Shown: piece by piece, positions 37,125-49,562 of the stretch
Position numbering within the stretch: the stretch's first letter is position 1
How the letters are laid out: each line of letters starts with the position of its first letter
Source: Isoetes taiwanensis
Taxonomy: Eukaryota > Streptophyta > Lycopodiopsida > Isoetales > Isoetaceae
Assembly: GCA_021234155.1 (NCBI GenBank)
Contig: JAJEKV010000075.1
Location: 436,001-500,000 of the forward strand
Direction: 5' to 3'
Length of the DNA stretch: 64,000 nt
Notes under the pieces: model-generated
Told to the model about the DNA's origin: nothing
Databases searched by the model: none
The model's input: only the letters and a program-made list of their open reading frames with translations
Position numbers and translations under genes: made by a program

Positions 37125-38832
37125 TGTGACGTTCGGCCAAGACATACGCTCCCGGGGCGTATATTGTACTGCCATCGCCACGCTACGTACCACCACCCGA
37201 TTGACGTGTACGCCAACGTATAGCCAAGTGGGTAGCCCTAGGGGGCAACTTGCTAAGAATGTGCATTAGTATTAATGTGCACATTTTCCAATGTACACAT
37301 TAATGTGGGCACACATTTCCATGTGGCCACTTGATGCCAAGTGGGCCATACCCATAGGTGCAATTAATGTGCACATTTTCCAATGTACACATTCATTAAT
37401 GTGCACACATTCCATGTGAGCACATTTGGGTGCACACATTTCCATGTGGGCACATTTGGCCACCTAGCCCTTAAAGGCAAGTGGGCCCATTTCCAATTAT
37501 CCCACATGCCAAAAGGGGATAATTGGAAACCCTAGCCAACCCCCTTGTCTATATAGGGTTGGAAACCCTAGCTAACCTAATTTTTCGATTTTAGGGCTTG
37601 AGAACTGCTTTGGCCGCTTCAGCGACCAAAACCGCATCCCGAACTCATTTGGGAGAATTGCATCCTTAGTTTCTCCGGGTTCGGCGTTTTGTGGGGATGG
37701 TCGAGCTCGGTCGAGGAGCCCCTCAAGGATCAGGTATTTGGCCAATTAGATAGTCTAAACCCTATTTTAGTCATTGAATCAAAGGGTTTAGCCTATTAGA
37801 TTGGCCACAGAGCCCCTCTAGATCTCTAGATAGCGATTCTAACTAAAGAACCTAACTCTATGTTGTAGATTAGATTTAGTTCTTTAGTTCTCTGTGAAGT
37901 ATATGGATGATGCATCTCTATGAACTCCTTGTATTGGGAAGGGGGGTAGAGACCTAAAGCTTTGTAGTTGATGCTCCTAGAGTAGCCTCTCTAGCACACC
38001 TTGTAGATGCGGCTTTGTGCACAAGAGCCACACACGGTTGTGGGGTGAAGGGGCCAGACTGGCTTATAAGGAGGTTCATGTTCTGACTCTTGAACGACCC
38101 CTATGGTGTGTTAGTGCTGCCGGGGGTCACTGTGACTAGGTCTAATGGCTTGCCACTGCGTGTGGGCAAGGCATGGGCTCGACACTCGTGAGGTGGTGAA
38201 TATGACCTTCCATTGAGTTCAAGTCGGATCACGGCAAAGGCCCTCTAGTCACCTTGAGTCGGCATTGTAGATCTCTCGGAGGGAGAGATCCCTACCCGCC
38301 CCATCGGGCGGGAGATGTAACCCGGGATATAGCCCCCTTGGCTATGCATCCGTGAGGGCTCTGATCGGGTCCCAACACTTTTCACCTACTCGCAAAGTGT
38401 GCACGGGAGGGGCGGATGGAGTGGACAACCCAATGCCATGTTCTTATGCCCGCCCAAATCCATTGCCATAAATTTCATGCCTTGAACTGAACTCGAGACC
38501 CAAGCTTGTCGGTCTATCCCCGTTAATACGAGCCTTGGGTAGGGATTCCCTATGTGATGTCTTGATCTTTGTCTATGCAGATATGTGGAGGACCATCCTT
38601 CGTGATGGTCAGATGATGTTGATGTATGTGCTACTGACATGTATGTTTACGCTTCCGCAGCTAGGTAGGCCCTGAGGGAGACGGGGTGCAATGACCCTTC
38701 CACTCTTCCCACTGGAACCCGTCACGGTTGCAGTGTCATGTGGAGGGCCCTGTATTAGCATGGAGCTGGTATGGGGGATGAACTCCTGTTTGTATACGGT
38801 GAGGGCACCGTATACGAGTAGGGGACGTCACA
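37125..38832 (+). repeat. Element C 3' LTR
   Basis: Collinear with 25,410-27,122 and ending GGGGACGTCACA. Long runs are identical, while the differences are short indels concentrated at CG, CAG and CTG sites. Confidence 0.9.
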
Positions 38833-39450
38833 ATTTGGAATTTATGCTTATAAGGTATTACCTTTTGGCCTCACAAATGCTCCAGCCACATTTCAACGAG
38901 CTATGACATATGCTTTTCATGACATTTTAGACTTTTTGAGAGTCTTTATAGACGACTTAATTGTGTTCTCCAATCCAAGAAGGGATCACTTGGATCATCT
39001 CAGAAAAGTTCTTGAAAGGTGCCAATTGTATGGTATAAATTTGAATCCTGTTAAGTGTAGAAGAGGGAAACTATTGGGCAATTATGTTTCAAAACATAGT
39101 TTACAAGTGGATCATGGTAAGATTGCAGCCTTGGAGAAGGTGAAACCACCTACAAATGTATCATAAGTAAGAAGTTTATATGGCCAATTCAGCTTTAGTA
39201 GAAGATATTTGTACAATTTTGCTAAAATAACCCAGCCATTTGTGGATTGTATAAGGGCAGAATTTTAGATGGAAGGAGGATGCTTAAGAAGCATTTGAAT
39301 GATGTATTCGACAATTGAAAGAGAGAACTTTGATCACCCCTTCAAGAATGGGTGAGCCATTTCATTTATTCTTCACAGTTTGGGAGCAAAGTCTGTAGCA
39401 CACATGAATGCAACCCCAGTCATACTGGCCCCTCAAGGTAAGATAGAAAG
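38833..39450 (+). pseudogene. Gypsy element A: rest of RT and start of RNase H
   Basis: Continues the RT cut by element C: GIYAYKVLPFGLTNAPATFQ, then FIDDLIVFS (the F-x-DD catalytic box, about 38,944-38,970), HLDHLRKVLERCQ and NPVKC. FSRRYLYNFAKITQPF follows at about 39,190. Stops appear after 39,160 and the match ends near 39,440. No integrase or 3' LTR is seen, so element A is 3' truncated. Confidence 0.7.
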
Positions 39451-39880
39451 TTGATAAGGAATGTTGTGTGGGGAGGAAAAGAAATACACGTGGATGTGAA
39501 AAAATAGCATGGAGAAAGTGAATAACAACTAAGACTCATGGAGGATTGGGAATGGTATTCATCTACATTATAAGGTGTTGCTCAGTAAGTTCGTATGGCA
39601 GATTTTGAATGGCAATTGTGGCAGATCTTGAATGGCAATATCCACTCTTCAAGAATGGAACTTGCCATTCAATCATTGTCCTTCTTTTTACCAAACGGTA
39701 AGGCATTTGTTAGAGCAGAGTTACCATAGGCTTTATTTATGAGCTAAAGCCTTATCATGGTGCGTCTCCTTTTTTTTTAATGATTACTCAAGAAGACTCA
39801 TCGCCAATCTTGAATTGAGATTTCATATTTGGCCCTTTCTTTACCTTTATTGAGGCAATGGCAATAAAAAAAGGGCAACT
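39450..39880 (+). mobile_element. LINE fragment (distal ORF2 region)
   Basis: Plus-strand frames read NVVWGGKEIHVDVKK and TKTHGGLG, the Trp/Lys-rich segment found between RT and zf-RVT of plant L1 elements. Short and broken. Confidence 0.5.
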
Positions 39881-40087
39881 ATAATGTTGAGCCCCTATAG
39901 AGGTGATCGACTTGGCTAGGAGTTGAGGAGCAAGCAAGAATATTTGATGCATGTACATTCTAGCGCATCATGGATAAAATTTCTTTGTTTGTTATTTACA
40001 TAGACTAAGTGGGAGAAATCATATCCATTTTGAGATGCGAAAATGCCAACACGATGTGCAAAATAGAAATGAGGTCATTGTTTTTTG

Positions 40088-40288
40088 GGGAAAACTACAA
40101 AATACCCCTACCTTTTTGCAAAATTCACAAAATGCCCCTAACTTTCTAAAAATTCACAAAATGCCCCTAAATAGTGCAAAATTCACACGGTGCACAAGTC
40201 TATTTAGGGGCATTTTGTGAATTTTTAGAAAGTTAGGGGTATTTTGTGAATTTTGCAAAAAGTTAGGGGTATATTGTAGTTTTTCCCT
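40088..40288. mobile_element. Foldback MITE with long near-perfect inverted arms
   Basis: The left arm, aaaactacaaaatacccc then taactttctaaaaattcac, is mirrored at 40,200-40,288, giving arms of about 80-85 bp around a loop of about 30 bp. Four AGGGG/CCCCT blocks sit in each half. The flanks are T-rich, so the target-site duplication cannot be set. Confidence 0.8.
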
Positions 40289-41380
40289 TTTTTTTATTGG
40301 CATGCATTCTTGTCATACCATGTGGCCCTCCCTACATTGCAGCATCGAAGTAGAGAAGGGCATTTTGTTTAGCCGGTCACGATCGTTCTTTAGGTATATG
40401 TTTTGCAGGTTAGGAGTCAGTCAGGTTAGGGTTAGATTAGATTCAGCCGCTGCAGTTCAACACCAACACTCTTCGCCGAATTGATATGTGAGATCTAGAA
40501 ACCCTTCATCGATCTAAAGCATATCTTCTATCTGAAGCACGACTTTGTGAAGTAGGACTCAGATCTGAAGTAGGCCTCAGAGAGGTCTAAAGCCCTCCGC
40601 TGATCTCAAGTAGAAATAATGCATAAATAGTGTTCGATCTTGCAAGAACTGTCTTCAAAACTCTCCCAGATCTGTTTGTAAAATAATCCTCCCATATTTC
40701 TATTCTATAGGGCAATGGTGTCTGGTCCATCACTCTGCCACTCCGAGAGACTTGCTCTCACCTACACCTCTTTTTGCGGCCCCTCTCCACTTGAGAAATG
40801 ATATCCGATGAGTGAGTGACAAAATGGTAGACTATACACCATCCTCCTATATGAGAAAGTGGATCCAAGGTCCATACAAGATTGTAATTGCATTCAAAAC
40901 CTTAAATTGAAATGAGAATGAATTGTTACACGAACTCGTTCTTCCAAGGATCGACCCACAAAAAAGATGTATGCCTTATTTGGCCATATGGACGGAATGG
41001 AATCAGAGGCCGAAAAGAGGAAAAAAAGGGAAAATGAGAGGGTCCAAAATAAAAAAGTTGTTTTTTTTTATTTTATTTAAAAGCAAAGGTGAATTTCTAT
41101 GTATATCTAAGATAAGTTACATGAAATAAAATATCTATACTAAAAAAATCCTTCTCCACTTAAAAAGAATAGGACAAAGTCCTTATTGCTCTATCCTGCT
41201 TTTTTTCGATCATTGGATCGAAGCATTATTCCATGAATGTGCCAAATCAAGGGTTGTGAAATTTCCACATCAGACCCCCGTATACACCCGCGCACCCCAT
41301 ACGCCCTTTCTACGTATCTACATACACCTAATACTTTCATCCATACAAATAAATAGTGAAGGTCATAACATTGCATTTAC
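40289..41380. other. Unassigned non-coding sequence
   Basis: No gene, RNA or element end is recognised. AGATCTGAAG-type words recur at 40,480-40,680. Confidence 0.4.
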
Positions 41381-41389
41381 AACAGATGC

Positions 41390-41740
41390 ACACTAACATA
41401 ACAGAGAACTAAAGTCAACAAGTGACATGTATTACATTGCCAGATATACAGTGAACCAAAGTGAACAGCTCACAACAAGCTCTCACAAAGGGCGTCCCTG
41501 CCCAAGACGTCTGTACATAAGCAGAATATCAGCAGAACTGGAAAATAGCAGAGAACATAAGGATGCAAAACAACAGAGAAGAACACAGTAACATAACAGG
41601 GAACGAAAGTGAACATGTCACATGTACTGCATTCCCAGATGTGCATATCTCAGAACAACAGTCATGAAAGAAGCCTGAGGAAGAAGCTCCCAGGAAGGGC
41701 ATCCATGCCCAACACGTTTGTGCATAAGCAGACTATGAAC
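41390..41740. repeat. Diverged tandem duplication, unit about 196 bp
   Basis: cactaacataacagagaac at about 41,391 and cagtaacataacagggaac at about 41,587 start two collinear, diverged units. Both continue through a gaca-tgta-ttac type block and a ccctgcccaagacg / ccatgcccaacacg block. Confidence 0.6.
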
Positions 41741-41983
41741 AGAACTCCAAAAGAAGAGAAAACATGACGGAACAAGAGTCATGGAATTATCCAACACGGT
41801 TGAAGAACAGGCTTCCACAGAAGACGCATGCCCAAAAGCTCCTGCGAAGACGCTCCAATTCATATACTACATGTACCTGTACCCTATATTATACTACAGA
41901 ACTCTGCACTCATGAAAAACCCTTGTATTCACAAAAAACAGTCCTGGCTTTACAAAGAACTCCAAGAAGCACCCAGCCAATTC

Positions 41984-42547
41984 TCAGTCTTTCCAATTGT
42001 ACAACTCCAGCTCACCTCGCCCCTGTACCAGCCATGTCTCCGTCCACACAGTAGCAATTGGAATTGCAGCTAGACAACCAATGTACTTCTCAAGAAAGTT
42101 CGTTGCTGCAACAAATGACTGATGTGTCTCTACCGTCTCCAGCACAGAAAACACAGACAATGGAAGAAAACGCTCCACAATTAGGCAATCGAAGAGCACA
42201 CCCGATGACCCCTCAATCAGCCCACACGCCACATAACTGCTATCAGCGAAGTATTCCTTTTTGAACGTGCAGAAGAATTTCTTCTCCTCACTGGCAAGCA
42301 GGACAAAACTTTCCGGCACTGGCAATCCCATCTCAAGCGCCTCCTGCTTATAAAGCAGTAACAAATGCAAAGAAGGCATGTCTCCAGGACCAAGAATGCT
42401 GCCACAAACGCCCTTTTTGGCAAGGCATATGCTGGGGAGACTCCAGGCCTCCAGCGACACCATCTGGCCGCCCAGCATGGCCTCCATCTCCTCCAGCGAA
42501 TACGCGCGCCCATCAGACGACCGCCATGCTCGGACCAGCCCTGCCAC
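41984..42547 (-). CDS. Hypothetical protein, 187 residues, unrecognised
   Basis: A single uninterrupted minus-strand frame starting MAGLVRAWRSSDGRAYSLEE and ending in ELELYNWKD. It has an acidic N-terminal third, a hydrophobic stretch SLHLLLLYKQEALEMGLP in the middle and a mixed C-terminus. No domain, signal peptide or repeat is recognised. The length and balanced composition are more gene-like than the shadow frames around it, and it faces away from the EamA gene 1 kb to the right. It could be one exon of a larger gene; a start further upstream cannot be excluded. Confidence 0.4.
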   Translation of the reverse strand: MAGLVRAWRSSDGRAYSLEEMEAMLGGQMVSLEAWSLPSICLAKKGVCGSILGPGDMPSLHLLLLYKQEALEMGLPVPESFVLLASEEKKFFCTFKKEYFADSSYVACGLIEGSSGVLFDCLIVERFLPLSVFSVLETVETHQSFVAATNFLEKYIGCLAAIPIATVWTETWLVQGRGELELYNWKD

Positions 42548-43597
42548 GAATCTCCACTACGAAACCATTGCCCAGACCAAAAAAACAAACACGAAACCCT
42601 AACCCCCATTTCTCTCCCCACCATTGCCAAAACCTTACTAACTCAATCATTTGGGAACCTTATAGGACAAAGTCCAATTCGATCCTTTTTTTTTGTAGGA
42701 CAGCATGTCCTACTTATGTGAACATTTATAGGACAAAACGTAAGGTTAACCTCACTTTTTTCGAACCCTGGTCATCGCAAGACCAAGGAAAAGAAAGAAA
42801 AAAAAATTGCACATAATATTTGGTAGGTGGTTTCCATGTCACGGGAATTGACCATGTGGAAGCCACGCCAACACCGTTAACGCGTGGAAATGTCCAAACG
42901 GTGGGGAGATCTCCACCAGTCATACGATGACACCTCCCCAGGTTTTTTCTTGTTGTTTTGCCCTGCCCTTTTTTACCCTACTTTCTGTTTTCAATTCTGC
43001 AAATAGGTAATCCTGCCTGGCTGTTGAAAATAGGGGATCGACGGCTGAAAGTCTCCTAGCCGAACTTCACGTGAGTGAATCGCCTGCACCGCAGTCAAAG
43101 CAGCCTCCGCCTTAGAGGTCAGCCACTTTTCCTGCGCTGGAATGTCTTATACAAAAATTCCACTAGGGGTACACACATAGGGAATGCCGGGGGGGCCATT
43201 GGTGATTTCACACTAGGGATCACCCCCATCCCATTGTTATATTGTAATGCCGAACGTTATCCCAAAACATTTGTTGACCTAGATGTGGCACCCTCTTGAT
43301 GGATACGTGCAAATGCGGCTGCGAGAGGCGGCATTTTCGATCCGGATCAGACAAAGCGCCTGGACCTACCGATTTGAACAAACCAGCTCATGTTCTTTTC
43401 ATCATCCACTTATTCTTGCATTATCGCATCTTCAAGCCCATGCATTACAAGCATTGCGTTTCATCCAGATTCTGCCTTAATCTATCTGTTCGTGACTTTA
43501 CCGGAGATATGTCTTCTCATGAAGTAGTATCTTTAGTAAGCTTAATAGCCATTGAATCAACATTTTTCAATTCAGGCGATTCATGTAAAATCTAGCC
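42548..43597. other. Intergenic region between the 187-codon ORF and the EamA gene
   Basis: Probably holds the promoter and 5' UTR of the transporter. A frame at 43,296-43,595 ends 3 bases before the proposed transporter start and shows no family likeness. No repeat ends are seen. Confidence 0.4.
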
Positions 43598-45799
43598 ATG
43601 TATCCTTGCACATTGTCCAGTTCGAGGTTAGGAGTATTTTTTGTGATTGAAGAAACAGCTCAAGCAAATGGGTTCGGTACGGTTATGCTTGCTTCGAACA
43701 GAGATAGGGATTTAATTTGCCGTGGATTGCCACCAACGTTGGACACTGCACCAGCTGATAGTTCTCTGGTGCCAACTGAGACACAAAGGGCATCACAAGG
43801 CAACAAAACGAGCGATCCTCCTTTGAATATGGAAGTGGCTCCTCTCTTACGGAATAGGATAAGGTTTAACAAAAGGGTTTTGAAAGATATGCTGAAGCAT
43901 TCGAGAATGCTTTGGCACTTACGTTTTGCTCATGGACATCAGTTCCAGAAAAATGCACATGATCAAATAATGCAGGCTGCAATAAGAAGAGGCAATGATA
44001 GACAAGCTTCAGAATTACCTGAAGTTAGCGACAAAGGAATCCAAAGCAGTTTTGGTGCACAAACTAGGGATTCAAGAACTTCATCTCGGATGACCATTCC
44101 AGCTTTGTTGAATCAGCCAAGAATAAGAAGCATTGTCCTTCTCAACATCCTTACAGTTCTCTATGGTAACTAGGTTAGACTTCTGATGTGAGCATGTGCT
44201 CAATTCGGTTATTTTTTTACTCAGGTTCCCTAGTGATGTTGAGTGCAGGAAGTAACGTAACTGTGATAAAACAGGCAGAGACAATTATTGATCCTGCTTT
44301 ATTTTCCACTGGACGTTTTCTTGTTGCTACACTAGCGTTTTCGCCATATCTTTGGTGTGCTCTCAAAGATGATACCATCAGGAAAAGGGGGTTGGAGTTG
44401 GGCCTATTGGCTAGCATTGGCTACTTGTCTCAATCAGTTGGGCTTCTTACAACTGATGCAGGACGTGCAGCATTCATTTGTGCTTTCACGGTATGCTTTG
44501 GTCATCTTATCGTTATTTTCCTTTGTAAGTGAGAAACTTTGCCTTGTTTTCATCTTAAAATATCATTATGCATTTCTTAGTATGCTTCTGCTGTAAGTTA
44601 TTGCATATTTCACTCCTGCTAGATGACTAAGTGTGCTGAATCCCATTAGAAAATTTGAAGGAAATAAACATCCAATGCTCTAACATTGCTTTTTAGCTGA
44701 TGCGTTTCTGTTCTCAGGTTATAGTAGTTCCATTGCTTGCTGGGCTGTCAGGATCTCACATTCCAAAGATCACGTGGTTTTCAGCTATTGCAGCACTCAT
44801 TGGGATTGGATTCCTAGAATCTGGTGGAGCTCCTGCTTCGGTAAAATGCAAATGATGCACAAATAGTGGTATAATATGTTTATGATCTATAATTAACTTA
44901 TTGTTGCTACTTTACAGGTTGGGGACATCTGGAGTCTTGTTAGTGCTATTTCCTTTGGTTACCACATGCTACGTTCAGAGCAAATTTCCCGAGCACTTCC
45001 TTCAGCCAGTGTTTTGCCTTTGCTGAGTGTTCAGGTAAGTAAAAGATGTCCCTTGCAAGAAAACAACCAAAAGATGGGCTGGATACTAAAATCTCTTATC
45101 TTTATAATTGACTGCATGAATTAAGACTTGTTAGCTACCACTCTTGCAGCTTTTGGTTACAACCATGTGCTCTGCCATTTGGGCGATATTCAATCATATT
45201 AATGAACTACCTGCAACGGGCGTACTTGGATGGCATGACATACCTTCATTGTGGTTACCAATGCTTTATACAGGGCTGCTTTCTACAGCATTTTGTTTAT
45301 GGGTTGAGGTAGGTTAGTTTCCATCTTGAGATTTAAGTTGGGATGTAGAGATCCTCATGAGTAATTCCTTTCTGAATTGCAGCTTGTGGCTTTACGGAAT
45401 GTGTCATCATCCGAAGCAGCTATAATCTACACTCTTGAACCACTTTGGGGTGCAGGGTTTGCCTGGTTCTTGCTTGGAGAGAGATGGGGTGCTTTGGGAT
45501 GGATAGGGGCATTGTGTATTTTAGGTAAGTGCACGAGTTTATTAGTTTAATCTTAATGGCATTCGGTATTTATCTAAATTAATGTTTCAGGTGCAAGCCT
45601 ATCAACACAGCTGTTTGCAGATGCTGAAATAGAAAACCCTGATTTACCTTTACCTGTTTATCCAAAACGAAAGGAAACCCTTGGAATTGAAACATCTCAA
45701 GAGAATATAAATGGAGGCTATGATTCCTCACAAAAAACAGATGGGGGTTACAATAGGCATAGGGCAAGGTCTAAACTCAAGTCTGACCAGTCTATTTAG
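43598..45799 (+). CDS. EamA/DMT-superfamily membrane transporter
   Basis: Seven coding exons: 43598-44165, 44225-44490, 44718-44840, 44918-45034, 45150-45308, 45383-45524 and 45591-45799, all GT-AG. The total is 1,584 nt, 527 residues, without a stop. The first 150 residues are polar and poorly conserved. From RSIVLLNILTVLYGS the protein is hydrophobic with about ten likely membrane helices and two EamA repeats. Diagnostic runs are NVTVIKQAETIIDPALFSTG, IGYLSQSVGLLTTDAGRAAF and LEPLWGAGFAWFLLGERWGA. Such proteins move metabolites across membranes, often plastidial in plants; the substrate cannot be told. The start is uncertain: the first in-frame Met after a stop at 43,586 is used, and Met at 43,667 is an alternative. 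Confidence 0.9.
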
Positions 45800-46991
45800 G
45801 CTTGAAGTGGTTGCTTTCACAGACATGTAGCAAAACAATAGTTCAGGGAAGGTTAGTAAATTACTCTTCACTGTCCTTTAAAGCAGGAAAGCCTTGCATT
45901 AATCGCCCAAGAAGGAACGCGCTGCATAATGCGATTTCTTGTTCCTCCCATTTAGTGCTTTTGATAGCCTGATTTTTTTCTCTCTCTCTCTTCTAGAATG
46001 TTGGTTTCCTTCAGCAATTTTCTGAGGGCCATAGTTTCTTCTCATGGTAATATACCTTAGTCATCCAAAATTATATGTGTAACGTGGACCTCCTCCTCAA
46101 GGACTTACAAACTGAAGCTTGTACTATGTGATTCACACTTGTGCTAGCTTGGATTCACATTGTTACATAGATTTCTTAGAAAGAATTCTACTTACAGCCA
46201 ATCATGTCTGGGAATTGGTTGAATTCTTAGAGATATGCCATTTGAATGGCTGTGAATAGCATGTTCTTTAGATGTTCCTCAAATATATCCTTGAATATTA
46301 TCATATGCCTCATTCTAAAAAATCCAAGTTTGCCATTTAGAATGGCTGGAGTTATTAAATTCACCGCTGCAGGTATGGATTATGCAGGTTGAGGCTCTGG
46401 TTTTGTGATATTTGAACCATATGGGGCCTTAATCATTCATTTCGTGTTGGTGTTTGTAGGTTTTGGAAGCATTTATGATGATACATTTTTCCATTGTAAG
46501 TACTTTTACTTGTTAGTTTTGTCAATGCTGCTACCCCTGAAGAGGATCCGCCACAAAATGCCTTAAAATCAAGAAAATACACCATTGGAGCTGTTGAATA
46601 GTGTGCAATTAGGAACCCAACAAGGAACCCAACATCTATTGCATTAGTTTTTTAAGAAGGCACTTCCATGTGATATGAATATGGTATAAGAAGACTGCCT
46701 AAGCTTTATATACAACAAGTAATTTGCTTGTCTTGCTTTCCATCTTGGCAAGTAAATTCAGAATCCTTATCCTCATCAAGCTGGTAATAGAGCCTCAACG
46801 TCTTTAGATTTATTTTTTAATGTCGAAGGCTATCCATGGGTGATTAGGCAAGGTCATCTATTTCCTAAGAGTATCATACTTATGATAGATGGAATGGGCA
46901 TGAAAATGAAGGCTCTTAGAAATAATAATAGGAGAGTTAAGTGAATATTTGATTAGTCATCTTAGCAGGCAATTAGATATATGTTATATGC
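45800..46991 (+). other. 3' UTR of the transporter gene and intergenic sequence
   Basis: No further open frame or element was recognised. A short CT microsatellite (ctctctctctct) lies at about 45,979-45,990. Confidence 0.5.
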
Positions 46992-49019
46992 ATTTTTTTT
47001 TATGATTGTGGACCTTTATTACTCAAAAGAACACAACGAGTACATAGGGGTCTCAAAACCCCAGTGGAGAAATGGACCACTAAAGCAAAACTATCTACCA
47101 CGTATATAACACAGAAAAAGAGAGAGTAATTATCACCAAGAGCACAACTGACTATGGATAAGTATAAATATGAAGATAATGCTTCCAAATGATACCATTG
47201 ATGCATCTTTTAAGAAGAGCACTTATAAGCTTCCATAATATGATTACAAACATCACTGAGCACTTGAGTATTTGGAAAGATTTGTCTTTTGAAGATGAAG
47301 ACATTCCATCTCTTCTAGATGATCCAAGTAGATGCCTAATGGAAAGCCCTCTTTTTCAGCTTGTTTCAAGAATTGGGATAGATTGACAATAAGACTTGCT
47401 AACTATGCAAATCCAAATAAAAAAAAGGCCAAAAGCCACTGCCAAATAGGCCAAACATGCTGACACAAGAAGAAGTAGTGCTCAATTGTCATATGCCTTC
47501 GCATGCAGAGAGGGCAGATCACAGAGACATCTGGACAAAATCTATGAACGACATATCTATCTGCACGCATCTATGAAATGATTTGCTATCATAAGATAAG
47601 ACATACTTGAGAATCTAGATGAGCATCTTCAATTAGTGAGCCCTTAGTAGTCATCGCCTATTTGTACGTTCTTCTTGCTTCTCTAGTGTTATTATTATTG
47701 CAAATTTTTTTCCCTTGAAAGACTTTCGAGGCAGGGATTTTTTATTCTTAGTAGTAATGGTTGTACTAGGCTATTATATGGGTCCCATGGCCACTTGGTC
47801 TTCGTGGATGTTAAAAAATATATTCTATTCTATTCTTAGGATGGAGCAATATATTTCATACCCATTGCATTTTGGTGATAGAGGCGGCACTTCAGTCTAA
47901 AAAAAGACAACATACATCGAATGCACCAGTTGCTCCTCCTTGACGTTGCCATAAACCGTTTAAATTTAGGGAGCCACGCCTTGTGGGTCTAGAGGAAGAA
48001 TAGAAGCTACATTTTGCCAAATGACATGGTCCCAACGGAGGAGGAGAAACTTCAATTTGAACTTGTTCCAAGTCTACAACTTTATTCTCACCACACCAGC
48101 TGCTCGCCATTGACGTTGCGTCAATAGACGAACAGAGGAGATCAAGGGATGATCTACCTGACCATCACCTAAGAGGATCCACAAACAGTTAGCTGTAGGA
48201 TCTCTACGGGCCATCGGATGGAACTAGACCAAAGTGCATATAATCTCCCAAGTAGTTAGCAAGCCTTTGAGGAAAGGTGATGCATTAGGATATGGAAAAA
48301 GTGGACAGAATAATGCCCATCGAAGAAGTGACTTAATAGACGGAGAGCCAAAAGGAATGCACATCTGCAAAGACTGGTAAATGAGATATAGATCTGGGGA
48401 ATTATCAGCATTATTCAAGGTTTGCGATATGAACATAGAAATCAGTATCTTGCTTTGCTTTGGAGAAGCAAGTGAATCATCCCCATCCCGCCATAAAGTT
48501 TAGGCAAAATGCACTTGACCCAACTAATTTTAACATTTGCTCCCTATTCAATTCCACCCAAATAAACTATTCAATTCCACCCAAATAAAGTTCCTAACAA
48601 TACGAGCAATGAGTTGCATCTTAGTCTGTGGTGCTCGCAAGATGGATGCCGTGTGTCTACAGTTACATGACTGGCCATGGATAATTTAGTTGTAGACCAC
48701 CAAAACAAATGCTTTTTCAACCCTTCAATAATGGCATCCCATGCGTCTCCAGACGAAATGTGTATACTGACTGGAATGCCCAGAAGCCTAGATGCCTTCC
48801 CATGAGGAAGAACGTTCTACGAAAATGCAACCACAGAAGATGGTAGTGGAAAGTCCAAGGCCCATAGAGCAGTACGCTTTTGCCATTCCACAAAGATACT
48901 AGAAGCCAAAGAAAAACTATCCAATAAGGAAATGACATTCTTCAAATTTTGATTAGCAGCATTTAGGAACATGAAATTATCATTCACGTATTGATTACAA
49001 ATCTTTTGTGAACCGTTAT

Positions 49020-49280
49020 CCGTGGGGAGATCATGCAAGATGCCTTCCTACGATAAAAGAGAGAATACTCTGTCACAATTGTAAATAGCAAAGGTGCCAG
49101 CGGACAGCCCTGACGAACTATTACGTTCCACCTGAAAAAATATTCAAGGGGAGACCATGCAAGATGCCTTCCTATGCTGCAAGAGAGAATACTTGAGAGA
49201 GGCTTTTTGCCACAATTGCAAATAGCAAAGGTGCCAAGAGATAGCACTGGCAAACTACCATGCCCACCTGAAAAAATATT
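49020..49280 (-). repeat. Local duplication of about 120 bp in the LINE RT
   Basis: gaccatgcaagatgccttcc and caaaggtgcca recur twice about 120 bp apart, duplicating the segment around the RQGCP box. Confidence 0.7.
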
Positions 49281-49459
49281 ATCGATTCTCATTGACAGAG
49301 AACTGTAGAATGAGTAGAATAATGAAGTTATGTGGCGCCTGCTGCAAACTAGGCACCAAAATTAAGACGCACGAGGCACTTCTGCAAAAGAATTCAGTCA
49401 ATATTATCACATGCTTTCGTAGAATCTAGCTTCAAATATACGATTGGATTGGATGAACT

Positions 49460-49562
49460 TGCATCCTAGCCCAATAAAGACTGTCATATGTTGTTGCCAC
49501 ATTATTCAAGATCTAGCCCAATAAAGACTCTCATATGTTGTTGCCACATTATTCAAGATATA
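49460..49562 (-). repeat. Tandem duplication of about 47 bp in the LINE
   Basis: agcccaataaagact, then tcatatgttgttgccacat and tattcaagat, occur twice head to tail with one substitution. Confidence 0.8.

Larger units (their letters stand above)
25410..38832 (+). mobile_element. Element C: 13.4-kb chromodomain Gypsy retrotransposon with a histone H3-like ORF
   Basis: LTRs are 25,410-27,122 and 37,125-38,832, ending TGTGACGTTCC and GGGGACGTCACA. A perfect ATTTG duplication lies at 25,405-25,409 and 38,833-38,837, inside element A's RT. The primer-binding site TGGTATCAGAGC is at 27,124-27,135; the purine tract aaaggtggggagaa ends at 37,124. The order is histone H3-like ORF, unknown ORF, gag, zinc knuckle, protease, RT, RNase H, integrase, chromodomain-like tail. 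The interior of about 10 kb is long for a Ty3/Gypsy element, because of the two extra ORFs. Every ORF is interrupted by small frameshifts. Confidence 0.9.

Noticed and set aside
40088-40288. Hairpin microRNA precursor
   Set aside because: The arms are near-perfect over about 80 bp and built from repeated CCCCTA blocks, as in foldback MITEs; no miRNA-like mismatches are seen.
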